Below, piece by piece: positions 47,778 to 58,399 of a stretch of DNA of 64,000 bases. Every line of letters starts with the position of its first letter. Positions within the stretch are counted from its first letter, which is position 1. Where the stretch lies: NCBI RefSeq assembly GCF_019279795.1, contig NC_056749.1:578357665-578421664 (forward strand), written 5' to 3'. The notes below the pieces were generated by a model. It was not told the DNA's origin. It saw nothing but the letters and a program-made list of their open reading frames with translations, and ran no database searches. This DNA is from Protopterus annectens. Its lineage: Eukaryota; Chordata; Ceratodontiformes; Protopteridae. The translations under genes were made by a program, and so were the position numbers.

Positions 47778-49780
47778 TTGCATAAGTGTATAAACTTGGT
47801 CATACCAGAAAGAATCAAAGCCAGGGCCCCAAGTAAAAACAAGCTGCCATGGCGGACATTAAGCATCAACAAACTTTACAATAAATGCAAAAAGTTGCTG
47901 TCTACGAAAACAAAGGCAAGGCCCCAACAATGGAAAAGCACCCTACTCAGCCTCAACGGGCAAATAATACAACTGGTCAAAACCTCCAAGGGCTCCTTTG
48001 AGAGAAGCTTAGCAAGTACAGTCAAGGATAACCAGAAGGCCCTTTACAGCTACGTACATAACCTAAAGGGTAGGACTCAAGCATGTGCAGAACTAGTGAC
48101 CAACGGTATCACACACTGACCCCACAGAGATAGAAAACCTGCTAGTGGATAAGTTTGGCAAAAATTTCACTCCCTCATCCTCTCCTAACTTACAACAGAC
48201 CTCCCTCCCACCCTACATACTTGAAGAGCAGGTCCTCAAAGCCTTGTCCAAGGCATAAAACACAGCCATCTATGGGACCAGAAGACATCCCAGGTTGTCT
48301 TCTAAACTGGCTAAAACATGAACTAGCATCACTACTAAGTACCCTTTTCAATTATAACCTAACTACAGGCTTTGTTCTTATGGAATGGAGAACATCAGTA
48401 GTTATTCACCCCCACAAAGGTGGCCTAGCAACAGACCTGGGGAATTACAGACCCATAACCCTGACCAACCTCAACTGTATGGCCATGGAATGTATCATTA
48501 TGGATCTCATAAATAAAGACATAGATGACCTCCAAACTCTGGATTCTACCCAATTCAGCTTCATGAAGGGCAGAACCTTCCTGTTAAAGCTGATAGATTT
48601 CCTTTGAAAATGTGACCAAGACCATTGATGAGAGCAAATCTGTGCACACAGCATACCTAGACCTGGCAAAGGCTTTCAACATAATCCCACATTTGGGCAT
48701 CACTGAGAAACTTAGCAAATTGAATGTAAACCCCTTTGTTGTAAGATGGGTTGCCACCTGGCTCACAAACCGGACACACACTATCAAAGAGGGTGACTCC
48801 ACATCAACCAGCAGACCTGTTATCAGCGGGGTGCCACAGGAGTCAATGCTGGACCCCCTGCTGTTTGGTATATACTTCTCAGAAGTTCAGGTCAAAATTA
48901 AGGGATTGTGGCTGACCAGGTTTGCAGATGACGGCAAACTAGGTGCAATCATTGATTTCCCCAAATGATGTCAGCATACTCCAGGAGTTTCTCATGCAGA
49001 CCAGCAACTGGTGTATTAGTCATAGTCTTAAAATTAATGAATAGGAATGCATCACCATTCCCTTCAGCTCAAACAATGTCCCCCTCACACTATCAAATCA
49101 ACAGCAATACCCTAAATACCCATGAAGTGGTAAGGGACCTAGGATCACATGTTGACTGTGACCTTAACTTCAACAACCATGTGTCTGCTACAGTAAGGAA
49201 AGCTTTCTACATAGCACACTTGATTAGTAAAGGCATTGCCTCAACAGCAAAAGAAGTTATAACCTCCCTCCCACATACTCAACACTTATCCGGCCCATAA
49301 TTGAGTATAACACGCCGTTTGGCGTGTACCATATTAAGCATCTGCAGCAATTAGAGAGACCTCAGAGGTTTCTAACAAAGAAGATTAAGGGGTTCCAGCA
49401 TGTGCCTTACACAGACTGACTAAAGTCCCGGTCATTATACTCCATATTGTATAGACTTCTTAGGGGAGACTTATGACCTGCAGAGCAATCCAAGACCCAA
49501 GCTTAGTGAACTTGCTGCATATCCATAAATCAAAGGAGGCTATGGCTACCCATTCCAGGGAACTAAATATGGCCTGTGACTTAAATGGGACATGCTGGAG
49601 GGACAGATTTATCTCCCAGTGATTGCCACATCTTTGGAACAGGCTACCAGTTCATGTGAAACAGAGCACCTGTATGACACTGTTCAAGAGGAACCTGGAT
49701 AAGTGGATGGGGCACTATAAATTCTTACCGGGGATAGAATTCACAACCCTCCTGGACATGGGCAGTCATCACTAAATGCA
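47778..49780 (+). pseudogene. CR1-type ORF2 spacer, RT and C-terminus
   Basis: Frames of 110 to 150 codons carry SMGPEDIPGCLL, NYRPITLTNLNCMAMECII, AYLDLAKAFNIIPH, ISGVPQESMLDPLLFGIYF and an intact FADDGKLGAI (48921 on). They are followed by NYQINSN-type C-terminal wording, and then, at the DNA level, atctttggaacaggctaccag for the W-NRLP motif. Frameshifts near 48605, 48965 and 49300 and stops beyond 49410 make it inactive. Confidence 0.8.
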
Positions 49781-49959
49781 ATCTCGGGTATTGACTAGCA
49801 TTTCTGTGGTATTACATTGGGATAAAACGGCTAGACTTAACATGACCTCCAGATCGATAGTCTAGTGATCTGCTATGATCCTATGATAAAATACATAAAG
49901 CTACAGCTTTGACAGGAGATTACAAAGTCATCAGTAGTTTGTCATATACATATAGAAGG

Positions 49960-50100
49960 GGTGGGATGCTGGCATAATGGTTAAAGTATTTGTCTTATAT
50001 TCACAAAATGCAGGGTTTGATTCTCACATCGGGTAATTGGCTAGGCTTAAAATGGCCCACAAGGGCAGTTAGCCTAGTACTAACCTATGAGCTCATATTC
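49960..50100 (+). mobile_element. tRNA-headed SINE ending in the CR1-type LINE tail
   Basis: It starts with gatgctggcataatggttaa (A-box-like) and has gggtttgattctcac (B-box-like) about 35 bp later. It then joins ggctaggcttaaaatggccc, acaagggcagttagcctagt and actaacctatgagct. That end matches the 3' UTR of LINE copies A-E (taggctt-ta-aa-ggcc, ttagcctagta, cctatgaa). A Pol III head joined to a partner LINE tail is the standard design of an active SINE. No target duplication was seen. Confidence 0.7.
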
Positions 50101-50339
50101 TTAGATAGTGTGAATTCATGGTTAGTTTTCTGTATTTTAGCATGGCAAACTAATTACTGTTATATTACAGTTTCTTAAAAATGAAGGAAGCATAAAATGG
50201 GTCTTTGTTTATGTATTGTTAAGTATGAGGGCTGTTACTGCAATCTTCATATTTTTAACAATGAAATAGTGATAAAGAATATGTACTAATTCTAGACAGC
50301 AATATTTCATATTATTGCCTCTTTTCCAAGGTAAACTGA

Positions 50340-50410
50340 CCTCATAGTATATAGTTAGCAGGGGTGTGGGGTCACAGCCCTCCACATCAAATATTGGGGT
50401 GCAGGGCCCT
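50340..50410 (-). repeat. G/C-run core repeat, partial copy
   Basis: On the minus strand tgtggagggctgtgacccca is followed by cacccctgctaactatatac, the same order as the core at 33365 and 42425. The downstream block is weak. Confidence 0.3.
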
Positions 50411-52396
50411 TTGACCTTTTGCAAAAATGTATTATGTTTCATTCATTACTAACATTCACTGTTCTTGAGGTGGAATCAGTATTTATTTTTTGCTACTGTG
50501 GACATCACAGCTGCATTCCTTATACCTATGGTAGGCAGCCACAAAAAATACAAAAATAACATTTTGGATAGAAGGATATAAGGCTATAAGTAGACAAGAA
50601 TGTATAAATGGGAAACAAGGATATGTTGATGGAGAGAAACAGAGAACTGAGCAAGATGACTGAAGTCTGCAAGAGAAGGTGAATTTAGATAATACTAATA
50701 ATTATATTCCCAGTTTGGTGAGGGACATTGCTTTAAGGCCTTTTTCAGTTGCAATGTAGAAAACAGTCCGCCTAAGAGTGCATGGAATATAATTCTGTTA
50801 TAATTTCATAGTTACATGTATTGTAGGAGAGGAGAAAGTAATCAATGCATGTATGGAATTTCTGCCATGCATCAGTTACTTTAGTCGGTTTCATTTGTCA
50901 GTCTTACTCAGGAATATGTATGGTCATCTGTGCAGGAGCAATCATAACCACAGATGAATGATTATCAATAGTATGTTGCTTGTTTCACTGGAATTTGTCA
51001 CTAGGAAGTGATAAGGTGCCTACCTGACAGTGATAACTTTGAAGCCATAACTAATACATGCCAGAGATCTCTTTTCCTAAAATAGAATTCTCACTGCAGG
51101 GAAAACAGTTGCCTGGTGCCCAGACTTGTAGATGAGAAGATGACATCCCACAGCTCCTATATATGGCCTAGTTTGTAATTCATAAAGAACTTATGTGGAG
51201 TCTAAGAATTATTAAGACCATCAAATGGGCTAACTCTTTAGGTTTCTGCAATTCTGCTAGTGCATTTATGTTTTTGTTTTGTCTCAGTAAAAAAACATCG
51301 AGCAATATAAGGAGAAGACTGGCATACACTACAAATGTAATAGCATATTGATTTATTACTGCAACAATGATACACAGCATCTTCTGCTCTAAATTACACA
51401 GACACCTTTTCATCACACAATAATTAGATTCACAAAGTGCAGCGGGAAATTAATTACTTGCAATTATGTCACTGTAGCTGTTATAAGCACACATAGCCAG
51501 CCCTTATAGGAGCAGTGATTTTTTTTGGATAAAATGTTACCTTGGAACTTGATTAGTATGCAGTCATCATAGTCAGTATAAGTGCACATAGTTAGCCCTT
51601 AAAATAACATAGTAATGTTTATGACAAAATGTCATTATGGGACATGAATCGTGTGCCACTACATTGTTAAAGTGAGTACAGACACTGTCCTAACAGTTGT
51701 CCATGATAAAAACGTCATTGTGGGATACAAAGTTATATAAATACATAGACTTTAGAATAGTGTATGATGTCTAAGATAAAATAACACTATGATACTTCAA
51801 CTTTTATTGATATTTGCTTCTGTAGACAGAATTCCTACCCTCTAAGAAAAGGTTTATGGCATACAGTGAGTTGTAAGCTGATGGTTAAAGGTAGGGAAAT
51901 GTAATATGCATAGCCATTTGCAAGCTGTTTTCAGTGTAACTGTCATGAAAGGAGATACTGCCAGCCCATCTATCTGGAATTTTATAAATAATTATATGTC
52001 ATTTATGAATATCAACATGATTTGTATGTTTGTGTTACAAATTTATTAGAACTGTATGTTATATGTATATCAAACTGCTGGTACAGAAGTGTGTTAAACA
52101 GGGTTTGTACAGTACTGAGCTTAAAAATGTAACCACAGCATACCTTATTTTAATAGAACAGAAATATATCTACATTATTGTAACTGTTTAAATATGTATA
52201 TTTTAACAATGGAAACTGAACACAAGAAGTTAATTTCAGAAAAATAGCTGACAATTTAAATTACTTTATGCCACATAATAAAAGGATGTCTAGACCTAGA
52301 AGTTTTTTTGTATTGTCTTTGAAGTGTTTATTGTTTTATAACTTCTACGATCTGCCTTAGACCTAAGAAAATCCCTTGTTTATGTATTTTCACACG
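50411..52396. other. Unassigned AT-rich DNA
   Basis: No supported gene or element recognised. Confidence 0.4.
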
Positions 52397-52436
52397 TAGA
52401 TGCTAAATGCTAAAAACCAACTGAATAAAACAACTG

Positions 52437-53383
52437 TAAAAAAACAAAAACTGTTCGGCTGAATGGATTTCAAAACCAAATAGACCAGCATTTTAGCGTA
52501 AAATGAATTTTAATCTCCGCTTTCGTCTATACAGACTTCATCAGAAAAAACAGACACATTCAGTTACACAGAATATAAATACTAAAAGCAAATTACATTC
52601 AATTAAGGCCAATTAAGGTCAATATACTAGATACAAAAATTTTAAGAAATAATACATTAAACGTGGCTAACACAAGTCTTGTCTCAGTTGAATCTGCCAC
52701 CTGGTATCTCTCTGTTCCAAATAATTTTTAAAATTGCCGCCCCTCAAATTTAGATGACCCTGTTCTAAAATGGAGAACAAAAACTTCTTGAATTTGGGAC
52801 AAACTAAAGTATGCCTATATAAAGCATTGTAGATGACCCTGTTCTAAAATGGAGAACAAAAACTTCTTGAATTTAGGACAAGCTAAAGTATGCCTATATA
52901 AAGCATTGTTTGAATCCTTCTTTTTAATGTCATAGCAATGCTCTCTAATCCTAGTCATTAACTGTCTAGTTGTCATCCCAATGTAAAAAGAAGGACATGA
53001 ACTACACACAGCAGCATATATCACCCCTATGCTTCTACATGAAACCTAGCTAGAAACAGAAATAGTATATGGAATATGTTCTAAATTAATAAATGGTCCT
53101 ACTAGTGCTTTAGTCATAATGGGTGAATACCTGTCTTCTCTACCATTCCAAACATATTTTATTTGGTCATCCAACATTTTCTCATAATAGCCACGTTCTA
53201 AAAACAACTTTTTGGTATATAAAAACTCATTATGCAAACATTTGTCATCACTAGCCATTCTGCTGGCACGAATGAACTGTCCCTTCGGAATGTTCTTTTT
53301 CACATGAATTGGATGTTGACTGGAAAAGTGTAAGTAACCATTTGTGAAAGTAGCTTTTCTATGAATGCTACTATTAAACTTAT
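52437..53383 (-). pseudogene. Penelope-like copy, minus orientation, internally deleted
   Basis: The reading starts with HFSSQHPIHVKKNIPKGQF and IRASRMASDD, the RT thumb end (S-HP-H-K--IP-GQ--R-RR), and runs to IMTKAL. It then jumps to GPFINLEHIPYT, losing about 300 bp that the plus copy retains. A stop after SVSS precedes GVIYAAVCSSCPSFYIGMTT and the rest of the GIY-YIG domain. A 79-bp tandem duplication (52752-52830 and 52831-52909) breaks the domain's end. Confidence 0.8.
52752..52909 (-). repeat. 79-bp tandem duplication inside the Penelope copy
   Basis: The block starting agatgaccctgttctaaaat at 52752 is repeated at 52831 with about two mismatches. It lies within the nuclease coding of the minus copy. 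The plus copy has a single version. Confidence 0.9.
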
Positions 53384-54178
53384 GTGAATAATATGACTAA
53401 AGCACTACTAGTTATTCCAGGGAAGACATCATGTAATGACATGTATTTAAGTTACAATCTACCTATAACTAGTGGGGCTTTAAGAATTAAAAAAATATTA
53501 TCCAACAATTGGAATATTGTCAGAGGTAATCGTAAATTGTGCAATAATGTGGGTGAGAATCCTAGTTTTGTGTACAAAAAAGATTTCAATTTAAAAAGTT
53601 TATTGGAAAAAGGGAGGGACAAATTTGTGTTTGACACAAAGAGTTTTAGTGTCAACAAGGGAATGTATAAATGTCTCACATGTAATATGTGTAGATACAT
53701 TTTGGAAGGACCATTTATTAATTTAGAACATATTCCATATACTATTTCTGTTTCTAGCTACTTTTCATGTAGAAGTATAGGGGTGATATATGCTGCTGTG
53801 TGTAGTTCATATCCTTCTTTTTACATTGGGATGACAACTAGACAGTTAATGATGAGGATTAGAGAGCATTGGTATGACATTAAAAAGAAGGATTTAAATA
53901 ATGCTTTATATAGGCATACTTTAGTTTGTCCTAAATTCAAGAAATTTTTGTTCTCCATTTTAGAACAGGGTCATCTAAATTTGAGGGGTGGCAATTTTAA
54001 AAATGATTTGGAACAGAGAGAAACCAGGTGGCAGATTCAACTGAGAGCTGATCAGCCTCCAGGTTTAAATGATGCCATAAATATTAAATGTTTTTTACAA
54101 GACCATGGAGTTTATGTCAACAAGACTTGTGTTAGTTTAATGTATTATTTCTTTAAATTTTTGCATCTAGTATATTGA
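53384..54178 (+). CDS. Penelope-like GIY-YIG nuclease fragment, 264-codon open frame
   Basis: The start is arbitrary: the frame opens at the truncation point and the true protein began far upstream. Residues 1-95 are the RT-to-nuclease linker. Residues 97-103 (CLTCNMC) are a cysteine cluster. Residues 129-240 are the nuclease, with GVIYAAVC, FYIGMTTRQLMMRIREH, a conserved Glu in RETRWQ and Asn in GLND. All expected catalytic residues (Tyr, Tyr of YIG, Arg, Glu) are present, unlike the first Penelope insertion. The reverse transcriptase is missing, so the fragment cannot retrotranspose by itself. Expression is unlikely, but cannot be judged here. Confidence 0.75.
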   Translation: MNNMTKALLVIPGKTSCNDMYLSYNLPITSGALRIKKILSNNWNIVRGNRKLCNNVGENPSFVYKKDFNLKSLLEKGRDKFVFDTKSFSVNKGMYKCLTCNMCRYILEGPFINLEHIPYTISVSSYFSCRSIGVIYAAVCSSYPSFYIGMTTRQLMMRIREHWYDIKKKDLNNALYRHTLVCPKFKKFLFSILEQGHLNLRGGNFKNDLEQRETRWQIQLRADQPPGLNDAINIKCFLQDHGVYVNKTCVSLMYYFFKFLHLVY

Positions 54179-54376
54179 CCTCAATTGGCCTTAATTGAAT
54201 GTAATTTGGTTTTAGTAGTTATATTCTGTGTAACTGAATGTGTTTGGTTTTTCTGATTAAGTCTGTATCGACAAAAGTGGAGATTAAAATTCATTTTACG
54301 CTAAAGTGCTGGTCTATTTGGTTTTACAATCCATTCAACCAAGCAGTTTTTGTTTTTTTATAGATGCTAAATGCTA

Positions 54377-54946
54377 CCAATTGCATTAATGGTTGTTTTT
54401 GAGCCTAAGAACTGAAATCAGATGACAAGAAATTATGTTATTCTGCAAGCTATCCCAGCAGTATTATTTGAGATATTAATTTAAGAACTCTCTGAGAGAG
54501 CCTGAATATTCTGTATTTGTCTTTGACCTGACAAGAACGTCCACTCACCACATCTGCCTTGTTGCTGTGTAAGTAAGTTAACTAGGGTGCAGTAATTCGT
54601 TTAGATATAGTCAGGAATATAGTAAAGCTTAATTTAGATATTTTCTTTATTTATTGGAGACTGTCCTGCAACGTTGTTTTAAATATTTCCTGTGATTTTG
54701 AACTTTAATGTAACTCTGATTATATACTGAGTATTTTTTGTTATTTTATTTATTATTAAATTTATTTAAAACTTTCATTGTGGCTGATATTTGTGAGACA
54801 TATTTAAGTTTTGAGAGTACTTGCATATTTATTTGATGACACAGTGTAGGCCATTCCTAATAGCCTTGCCCTTGGTCAAACTACCAGTTGTATTGATAGT
54901 AACATTACACAGTAAGATTGGACACCCTTTGTTAAAGGCCTTAACA
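54377..54946. other. Unassigned DNA
   Basis: No feature recognised. Confidence 0.4.
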
Positions 54947-55058
54947 AAGACTCTAATCTGGCACAGCTATAGAGTTGAGATCTCAGCTGAGTGGCCAAGC
55001 CAGGACCTCCAGCACCCTCTCTGTCCAACCAGTGCTTTGTGTTCCTGCCCAAGTAGCT

Positions 55059-55129
<71 letters not shown>

Positions 55130-55311
55130 TGAGGTTTGTTTTATATACACACACACATACACCTGGGAAAGGCTGGCACAGGCTTACTAGATGAAGATGT
55201 GGCTGGTGGCAGTGATAACTACCTTATAGTCTGGGCAAAAGGGGGCATAGCTAGTAAGCCTGTGCCAGCCTTTCCCAGGTGTATGTGTGTGTGTATATAA
55301 AACAAACCTCA

Positions 55312-55368
<57 letters not shown>

Positions 55369-55480
55369 AGCTACTTGGGCAGGAACACAAAGCATTGGTT
55401 GGACAGAGAGGGTGCTGGAGGTCCTGGCTTGGCCACTCAGCTGAGATCTCAACTCTATAGCTATGCCAGATTAGAGTCTT
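54947..55480. repeat. Young inverted duplication carrying CA and TG repeats
   Basis: Left arm 54947-55190 (244 bp) and right arm 55251-55480 (230 bp) are reverse complements with only a couple of substitutions outside the microsatellite. The spacer is 60 bp (55191-55250). The CA repeat in the left arm (55061-55127) and its TG mirror in the right arm (55314-55367) differ in length, which explains the arm difference. Frames that look like a protein in both arms (LGRNTKHWLDREGAGGPG) are the same sequence read twice and have no known match. Confidence 0.95.
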
Positions 55481-57024
55481 ACTGGGGATCTGGAGAATGA
55501 GGGAGAAACCAGCCCCAGACAGACTGTGGTCTTTGTGTGTTCTTAAGGGAAGTTGTACTTGATGCAGAGATCTGCATCTGGAAATACTGTGTGCATACTT
55601 ATCATCCTTCCAATGTACATTCCCCCAGTGGTGCTAGTGGTAAGGATTGAGACTCCTTGATTACTGTTGCCAGTGGTGGGGCATCACAGTAACTGGTACC
55701 ACATTTTCCCATATTTTTTGGAGGGGGAGTTGAACTCTTGTTCTATTTGTATTAAATAAAAGTTATTAAGCCTAGTAATGAATGGATCTCAAATGATTTG
55801 TTACATTTGTTGCATGTACTAGTTGCTAAGTTTAATGTTGAATAGCTGCTAGAATTAACACTACTGTTCACTTTCTCAGGAATATCAACAAGCTTGTATG
55901 ACACCATCCCATTTCCCTAAAGGCCTACCTTTTTTTGTGTATTTGAGCTTGCAGAAAGGACCATTCCAGAATATGTTAGATTGTGTTTGTATGTATATAC
56001 AAATACATGACATTTATTTATTAATATGTAAACATTGCTAGCTAGGACATGCTATGCCTGATACTGTAGTATTGCAATGCACCACATATATATATTTGTG
56101 TTATACAGGTTACGCCTGTATCTAACAGTCTACAGTCTGACTGGAGAAGGCAGTATACTGTCCATGCTATTGTTTCCCTTTCCATTTTTGTAGGTGTGCT
56201 GATAGCAAGGTGTTTCAGCTGATTGGAGTTTCAGAAATTGGGGGTCAAACTACATCCATTCTTCATGGTTCAACAAGCATCAGGCAAGTGAGACCTTGTT
56301 AAATGAAATTATACCAGCTGATATTCCATGCTGCAGCTCTGATGAACATGGTGAGCTTGGTGTTGCATAGTCTGCAGTAAGTAATAATGCCATTAAGGCT
56401 TTGCAGCTTGATGGTGGCCATAGTGGACTCTGCGGCCACATGGCTGTTACGCATGAGACGAATGATGGCAGTCTTAGGCTTTTTCACTCTCAGATCAAAG
56501 ACACCTAGTGGCAGCAATCTAAAGATTGTAAATTCCCAATTGATTTATGGGCTATAGCAGAATTAAAAATGCTGCCACAGTTTTAATCCAGGGTTTCTTT
56601 ACGAGTTTGGATTCATACAATAATCTTGAAAATAAGACTCAGCATTTTTTGCCAGTTGATTCTTTGACTGTTCAAAAGAAACTATTTAGTTTACAGACTG
56701 GTCTCATGGGAAGAAGACAATAGAGTGATACAGAAAGTCAAAACAAACATGGAGATGTGCTTCCAAAGTCGGAGGCAATTTTAGAAGTGTGGTAGGATGA
56801 AAACAACATATTAATTCACTGTGGAGCAAGAGAAAAGGTTACAGTAAAATGCATTAAATAATACATTGTGGGGCTATAATTCTCTGATAAAGAGGACATT
56901 TGCCATGACTAAAGATGCTAATTGATGTAGGCACCTTAAAAGTCTGGTTGGAGTGTTTCTGTAGAACCGAACCCTCTCCTTACACAGTATCAACAGGAAA
57001 ACAATAAATACATTGCATATTTAA
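55481..57024. other. Unassigned DNA
   Basis: No supported feature recognised. Confidence 0.4.
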
Positions 57025-57168
57025 GCAATAACCAATGACATGGTATGGTATATTGAAGATTTATCCATGGTTCGTGTGGTTTAATCATGAGGGCGAAGCC
57101 CAAGTGATTAAATAAAGGCAACCATGGGTAAATCTTCAATATACCACAAACATGGAGTCGGTTATTGC
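57025..57168. repeat. Near-perfect palindrome, about 70 bp per arm
   Basis: The left arm (gcaataacc at 57025, tatattgaagatttatccat, ttaatcatgagggc) pairs with the right arm (aagcccaagtgattaa, atgggtaaatcttcaatata, ggttattgc). The centre is near 57096. It resembles foldback-type non-autonomous DNA elements. No transposase is visible. Confidence 0.8.
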
Positions 57169-57590
57169 TATTATACAATGACATTATTTAAGAAAAAAAA
57201 ATACTTACTTTTGTTAAATAATGTCTTTGTATAATGGTGGATCACTATTCTTCTGCCGGTTGTGGTATAGTGCTTCTTCATTTTGATGTACTGCGCATGC
57301 GTATGGGACTTGCGTTCCCACGCATACCCAGTACATCAATGCTTTGAAACAGAAGCAATGGAGAAAAGAAAGTCTCTGTTGCTCCGTTTTCTCTCTTTTT
57401 TTTTAATTGTTAAAAAAAAGGTTTGGGGGCACTTTATACCAACGGAAAAAAGTCTGGGTGACCGGACCTTTTTTCGTTGGTATATTGTGGGATTTACAAT
57501 GGGCACGCTGGTTGGGCTAGGCCAATCAGCATGTACATTTTTTAATATTTATAGGGAGTCATTGTATAATTTAGGTTAATTAAGAATTGA
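57169..57590. repeat. Cluster of further hairpins next to the palindrome
   Basis: Three inverted repeats follow in 420 bp: tacaatgacattatttaa against ttaaataatgtctttgta (57174-57234), tgatgtactgcgcatgcgta against its mirror (57284-57338), and ataccaacggaaaaaagtc against its mirror (57436-57483). The end, gtcattgtataattt at 57558, mirrors the start of the cluster, which suggests one compound element. Confidence 0.6.
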
Positions 57591-58399
57591 ACTGATTGTG
57601 CTCATCAGCTTGCAAATTCTGTTCAAAATTCTAGAAACAGTGAAAGATAAGAAAAAAAAATCAGCTTGATTTGGACATAATGACATTTCTTGTAAAATAG
57701 CAGTGGGAGAAGATATATTTTGATTTATGTTTTATTTTTACCTCTGATTTTTTACTGTTTTTTCCTGAACCATAGATTCTAGTTAAGCAAACTCTAGCTC
57801 TCCCAAGGGGCCTAGTGAGCTATAGATTTATACAGTTTATAGACTTGACACTCTAGAGCTTATTTCTGATCACCAAGTGTTATTTTGTGACTTATCGTGC
57901 AACTGCTTGGTAGTTAAATATTTGATTCATATTTTATTTTTACCTCTGATTTTTACTGTTAGAAAGAAGTGTAACTCCAAACAACAGTACCATAAGCCAT
58001 TACATGTGATATTACATGAAGTAAAGGACATTCAGCGTTTTAGTGTGACTGGCTCAATTGGTGTATTATTTACTTTAATAATTACTTCCCTTTGAAGAAG
58101 GTTTGCTCAGTGTACTTAATTTAATATCTATTTGCATATTGTTTGTATGGTTTCCTCACATAATTTGACTCAAGTTACTAATTGTTTTACTTTCTGTGAA
58201 TTCTTTGATTACTGATTTTATTTTTGTTACTTTTAAAAGTCTTTAATCAAATTGTTTTGTAGCTCAGAATGGATTCTTTAAATGAGCATGCAATTAACAA
58301 TTCCCTGAAGCATACGTATCTTTTCCAGCATATTAAATGCTATGTGTGTGTGTATTTAGATAGGTATAGCTATAGATGTAGATATATAAAGGCAGCATC
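57591..58399. other. Unassigned DNA
   Basis: No supported feature recognised. Confidence 0.4.

Larger units (their letters stand above)
45270..49890 (+). mobile_element. CR1-type LINE copy D, near full length
   Basis: The most complete copy of its family. It has an apparent 5' UTR (45270-45993, limit uncertain), ORF1 (45994-46976), ORF2 endonuclease (about 46950-47653), spacer (47778-48240), RT (48250-49300), C-terminus (to about 49780), and a 3' UTR ending ctatgatcctatgat. Several stops and frameshifts inactivate it. No target duplication was identified. Confidence 0.8.
52413..54360. mobile_element. Second Penelope-like insertion: two opposed copies, 16-bp target duplication
   Basis: A perfect 16-bp direct repeat, tagatgctaaatgcta, at 52397-52412 and 54361-54376 bounds the insertion. 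It consists of a minus-oriented copy (about 53383 to 52437) and a plus-oriented copy (53384-54360) of the same Penelope family meeting at their 5' ends. Their 3' ends, reading taaaaaaacaaaaactg inward, form the outer arms. The left side has 24 extra bases (52413-52436) outside the arm; the right side has none. Both copies are 5'-truncated and lack the main RT domain. Confidence 0.9.

Noticed and set aside
53384-54178. Host GIY-YIG nuclease gene
   Set aside because: The target duplication, inverted partner copy and Penelope-type linker show that it is a retroelement fragment, not a host gene.
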